64,000 nt of DNA from Lepidurus packardi (lineage: Eukaryota; Arthropoda; Branchiopoda; Notostraca; Triopsidae). The notes beneath the pieces were generated by a model. The model did not search any database, was not told the origin of the DNA, and saw only the letters and a list, made by a program, of their open reading frames with translations. The position numbers and the translations under genes were made by a program. The stretch covers positions 62,001-126,000 of the forward strand of contig JAKZAN010000083.1 of the NCBI GenBank assembly GCA_023053545.1, given 5' to 3'. The stretch's first letter is position 1, and each line of letters opens with the position of its first letter. Positions 60,323-64,000 of the stretch are shown in pieces.

Positions 60323-63314
60323 GTCAGTATTTCATGAAGTAAGTCAGTATTTCATGAAACAGTCAGTAATTCATGAATTAAGTCACAAATTCGTTAAATA
60401 GGTCAGTAATTCATTAATTAAGTCAGTAATTCATGAATTAAGTCAGTAATTCATGAATTAACTCAGTAATTCATGAATTAAATCAGTAATTAATTAATTA
60501 AATCATTAATTCATGAATTCATTCATGAATTCATTAAGTCAGTAATTCATTAATTAAGTCATTAATTCATGAATTCATTCATGAATTCATTAATGAAGTC
60601 GGTAATTCATTAAGGAAGTCAATAATTCATAAATTAAGTCAGTAATTCATGAATTAAGTCCGTAGTTATTTAATTAAGTCATTAATTTATTAATTAAGTA
60701 ATTAATTCATGAATTAAGTCAGTAATTCATGAATTAAGTCAATAATTCATGAATTAAGTCAGTAGTTCATGAATTAAATCAGTGTTTCGTGAATTAAGCC
60801 AGTATTTTATTAATTAAGTCAGTAATTCATGAATTAAGTCAGTAATTAGTTAATTAAGTCAGTAATTCATGAATTAGGTCAGTAATTCATGAATTTAGTC
60901 AGTAATTCATGAATTAAGTCAGTAGTTCATGAATTAAGTCAGTATTTCGTGAATTAAGTCAGTATTTCATGAATTAAGTCAGTAATTCATGAATTAAGTC
61001 AGTAATTAGTTAATTAAGTCAGTAATTCATGAATTAAGTCATTAATTCATGAATTAAGTCATTAATTCATGAATTAAGTCAGTAATTATGAATTAAGTGA
61101 GTAATTCATGCATTAAGTCAGTAATTCATTAACTAAGTCAGTAGTTCATGAATTAAAGCAGTATTTCGTGAATTAAGTCAGTATTTTATTAATTAAGTCA
61201 GTAATTCATGAATTAAGTCAGTAATTCATGAATTAAGTCAGTAGTTGTTGAATTACGTCAGTAGTTCATGAATTAAGTCAGTTAATTCATGAATAAAGTC
61301 TGTAATTTATGAATTAAGTCAGTAATTTATGAACTAAGTCCGTAGTTATTTAAATAAGTCAGTAATTTATTAACTAAGTCCGTAGTTATTTAAATAAGTC
61401 AGTAATTTATGAACTAAGTCCGTAGTTATTTAAATATTTCAGTAATTTATGATTCAATTCATTAATTCATGAACTATTTCAGTAATTCAGTATTTAAGTC
61501 AGGAATTCATTAATTAAGTCAGTTATTCATGAAGTAAGTCAGTAATTCATGCATTAAGTCAGAAATTCATGAATTAAGTCATTAATTCAATGAAAATTAA
61601 TTCATGAATTAAGTCATTAATTCATGAATTAAGTCAGTAATTCATGAATTAAGTCAGTAATTCATGAATTAAGTCAGTAATTCATGAATTAAGTCAGTAG
61701 TTCATGAATTAAGTTAGTAATTCATGAACTAAGTCAGTAGTTCATGAATTAAATCAGTATTTCGTGAATTAAGTCAGTATTTTATTAATTAAGTCAGTAG
61801 TTCATGAATTAAGTCAGTAATTCATGAATTAAGTCAGTAGTTCATGAATTAAGTCTGTATTTCGTAATTAAGTCAGTATTTCATGAATTAAGTCAGTAAT
61901 TCATGAATTAAGTCAGTAATTAGTTAATTAAGTCAGTAATTCATGAATTAAGTCAGTAATTCATGAATTAGGTCAGTAATTATGAATTAAGTTAGTAATT
62001 CATGAATTTAGTCAGTAATTCATGAATTAAGTCAGTAATTCATGAATTAAGTCAGTAGTTCATGAATTAAGTTAGTAGTTCATGAATTAAGACAGTTAAT
62101 TCATGAATAAAATCTGTAATTTATGAACTAAGTCCGTAGTTATTTAAATAAGTCAGTAATTTATGATTCAATTCATTAATTCATCAACTATTTCAGTAAT
62201 TCATTATTTAAGTCAGGAATTCATTAATTAAGTCGTTATTCATGAAATAAGTCAGTAATTCATGAATTAAGTCAATAGTTCATGAATTAAGTCAGTATTT
62301 CGTGAATTAAGTCAGTATTTCATGAATTAGGTCAGTAATTATGAATTAAGTTAGTAATTCATGAATTTAGTCAGTAATTCATGAATTAAGTCAGTAATTC
62401 ATGAATTAAGTCAGTAGTTCATGAATTAAGTTAGTAGTTCATGAATTAAGACAGTTAATTCATGAATAAAATCTGTAATTTATGAACTAAGTCCGTAGTT
62501 ATTTAAATAAGTCAGTAATTTATTATTCAATTCATTAATTCATCAACTATTTCAGTAATTCATTATTTAAGTCAGGAATTCATTAATTAAGTCGTTATTC
62601 ATGAAATAAGTCAGTAATTCATGAATTAAGTCAATAGTTCATGAATTAAGTCAGTATTTCGTGAATTAAGTCAGTATTTCATGAATTAAGTCAGTAATTC
62701 ATGAATTAAGTCAGTAGTTCATTAATTAAGTCAGTATTTCGTGAATTAAGTCAGTATTTCATGAATTAAGTCAGTAATTCATGAATTAAGTCAGTAATTA
62801 GTTAATTAAGTCAGTAATTCATGAATTAAGTCAGTAATTCATGAATTAGGTCAGTAATTCATGAATTAAGTCAGTAATTCATGAATTAAGTCAGTAATTC
62901 ATGAATTAAGTCAGTAATTCATGAATTAAGTCAGTAATTCATGAATTAAGTCAGTAATTCATGAATTAAGTCAGTAGTTCATGAATTAAGTCAGTAGTTC
63001 ATGAATAAAGTCTGTTATTTATGAATTAAGTCAGTAATTTATGAACTAAGTCCGTAGTTATTTAAATAAGTCAGTAATTTGTGATTCAATTCATTAATTC
63101 ATTAACTATTTCAGTAATTCATTATTTTAGTCAGGAATTCATTAATTAAGTCAGTTATTCATGAAATAAGTCAGTAATTCATGACTTAAGTCAATAGTTC
63201 AAGAATTAAGTCAGAAATGCATGAATTAAGTGAGTAATTCATGAATTAAGTGAGTAATTCGTGAATTAAGTAAGTAGTTCATGAATTAAGTCAGTATTTC
63301 ATGAATTAAGTCAG
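60323..63314 (+). repeat. Satellite block S7
   Basis: 2992 bp. It has the filled-unit signature near the left end, the 359-bp duplication (about 61970-62690) and the marker GTCAATAGTTCAAG at 63190. The right flank carries the TTATTTTAGTCAGG and TGACTTAAG variants also seen before E1 and E2. No gene is seen. Confidence 0.93.
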
Positions 63315-63709
63315 TGTTCTAGACTACTAATCAAGCTCAAACGTTGGTTGCCCTTTTGACCCAGAGTGACCCATTCCCAGAATGTTTGGCTCCCCTTTTT
63401 GTGTTTCTGTTTTTTTTTCTTCATCCTTTTACCCAAGTCAACGTTGGTCTCCTTTTTACCTTCAGGGATATATATATAGAGGTGGTGGCACAGGGATAGG
63501 GAAGTTCTTTTTTGGTTCACTACACGTTAAAAATACTTCTCTACGTCCTACGAAACACGATATTAATTTTCCCTCGCGATAGTGTTGTGTTTTTAAGTGT
63601 AAGGCCGTGCATAGGCGTAATTTAATAAAACCTTTAAAACCCACGTTCACGTTCAACTTACGCACCCACGTTCTCGCATCAACTCATCGAACCCTACGCG
63701 TTTCTTACA
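63315..63709 (+). repeat. E5 5' LTR (T9, aca, gaag)
   Basis: 395 bp with T9, GGCACAGGG and GGGAAGTTC. It lacks the GGCAAAGGG change of the other outer 5' LTRs and so looks closest to the LTR state before the 5' and 3' LTRs diverged. Apart from the extra TA, the solo LTRs share this type. Confidence 0.93.
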
Positions 63710-63715
63710 ATTTTA

Positions 63716-63733
63716 TGGTGCATCGACCGGGAA
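63716..63733 (+). other. Primer-binding site (E5)
   Basis: Same sequence and spacing as in E1. Confidence 0.75.
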
Positions 63734-63832
63734 ACCCAATAAAGTTCCCAACCAACGTCAAAATCTCGTACTACGAAAAACATCGACTATTAAGATCGTT
63801 TAACCCCCCAACCCTACGTTCAAACTACGAAA

Positions 63833-64000
63833 ATGGCACAAGCTCCTCCGTTACCCCCTCTCGAATCAGATAACGAAGACGACGATGACAACGATCCAAA
63901 GACTCTGTACCACCAGCGTACCACAAACAAGAAACGTCTTTTCAAGCTTGCAATCGAAATTCGCGAAAGCATTCTACGTCAAGAGGCCCGCGACGCCATC
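63833..64000 (+). CDS. Bel/Pao Gag-Pol polyprotein, N-terminal fragment (E5)
   Basis: The first 56 codons agree with the other copies: an acidic MAQAPPLPPLESDNEDDDD start followed by a basic, helical stretch. The window ends inside the frame, so the state of the protease and reverse transcriptase boxes in this copy is unknown. Confidence 0.9.
   Translation, partial: MAQAPPLPPLESDNEDDDDNDPKTLYHQRTTNKKRLFKLAIEIRESILRQEARDAI

Larger units (their letters stand above)
63315..64000 (+). mobile_element. E5: Bel/Pao element, 5' part only (cut by window end)
   Basis: 5' LTR, primer-binding site and the first 56 codons of Gag-Pol, colinear with E1 at offset 61733. GTCAG at 63310-63314 precedes it. 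Whether it is complete or followed by a tandem copy is not visible. Confidence 0.93.

Noticed and set aside
1582-63709. Repeated site-specific insertion of an active element into one monomer type
   Set aside because: Identical orientation, shared 5'/3' LTR divergence, a shared downstream satellite signature and non-consensus catalytic boxes in all complete copies are better explained by amplification of one insertion.

Overview
The window is one large satellite array in which copies of a single LTR retrotransposon are embedded. It is eukaryotic, most probably from an arthropod and likely an insect. The element is a Bel/Pao-type retrotransposon with one fused Gag-Pol reading frame and no envelope gene, and its primer-binding site fits tRNA-Gly. 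No host gene, RNA gene, bacterial operon or CRISPR array is visible. The species cannot be told from the sequence.

Layout, all in one orientation: satellite 1-1581; complete element E1 1582-8082; satellite 8083-17178; E2 17179-23679; satellite 23680-25858; E3 25859-32359; satellite 32360-35310; solo LTR A 35311-35707; satellite 35708-38700; solo LTR B 38701-39097; satellite 39098-41609; a triple tandem element with shared LTRs (E4a, E4b, E4c) 41610-60322; satellite 60323-63314; and the start of another element (E5) 63315-64000, cut by the window end. Satellite makes up about 24.3 kb and LTR-element sequence about 39.7 kb.

The satellite monomer is 20 bp (GTCAGTAATTCATGAATTAA, 75% A+T in this consensus form) and contains a 14-bp palindrome. 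Variant monomers follow each other in a reproducible order, giving higher-order units of about 1.5 to 3 kb. Every LTR insertion lies at exactly the same position of the higher-order unit, between direct copies of GTCAG, and in the same sequence context. Four units in the window have the same site empty. All six filled units whose right side is visible carry the same diagnostic satellite duplication just downstream, which the empty units lack.

The simplest reading is one ancestral insertion that became part of the satellite unit and was then multiplied by DNA-level unequal exchange, not by retrotransposition. Supporting signs: the 5' and 3' LTRs of E1, E2 and E3 differ from each other in the same way in each copy; reciprocal exchange products (solo LTRs and a tandem triplet with shared LTRs) lie side by side; one shared LTR is a chimera of 3'-type and 5'-type sequence; and all six complete ORFs carry the same two non-consensus active-site residues (DKG in the protease, YVDN in the reverse transcriptase). 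The open frames therefore probably look intact because the amplification is recent, not because the element is active.
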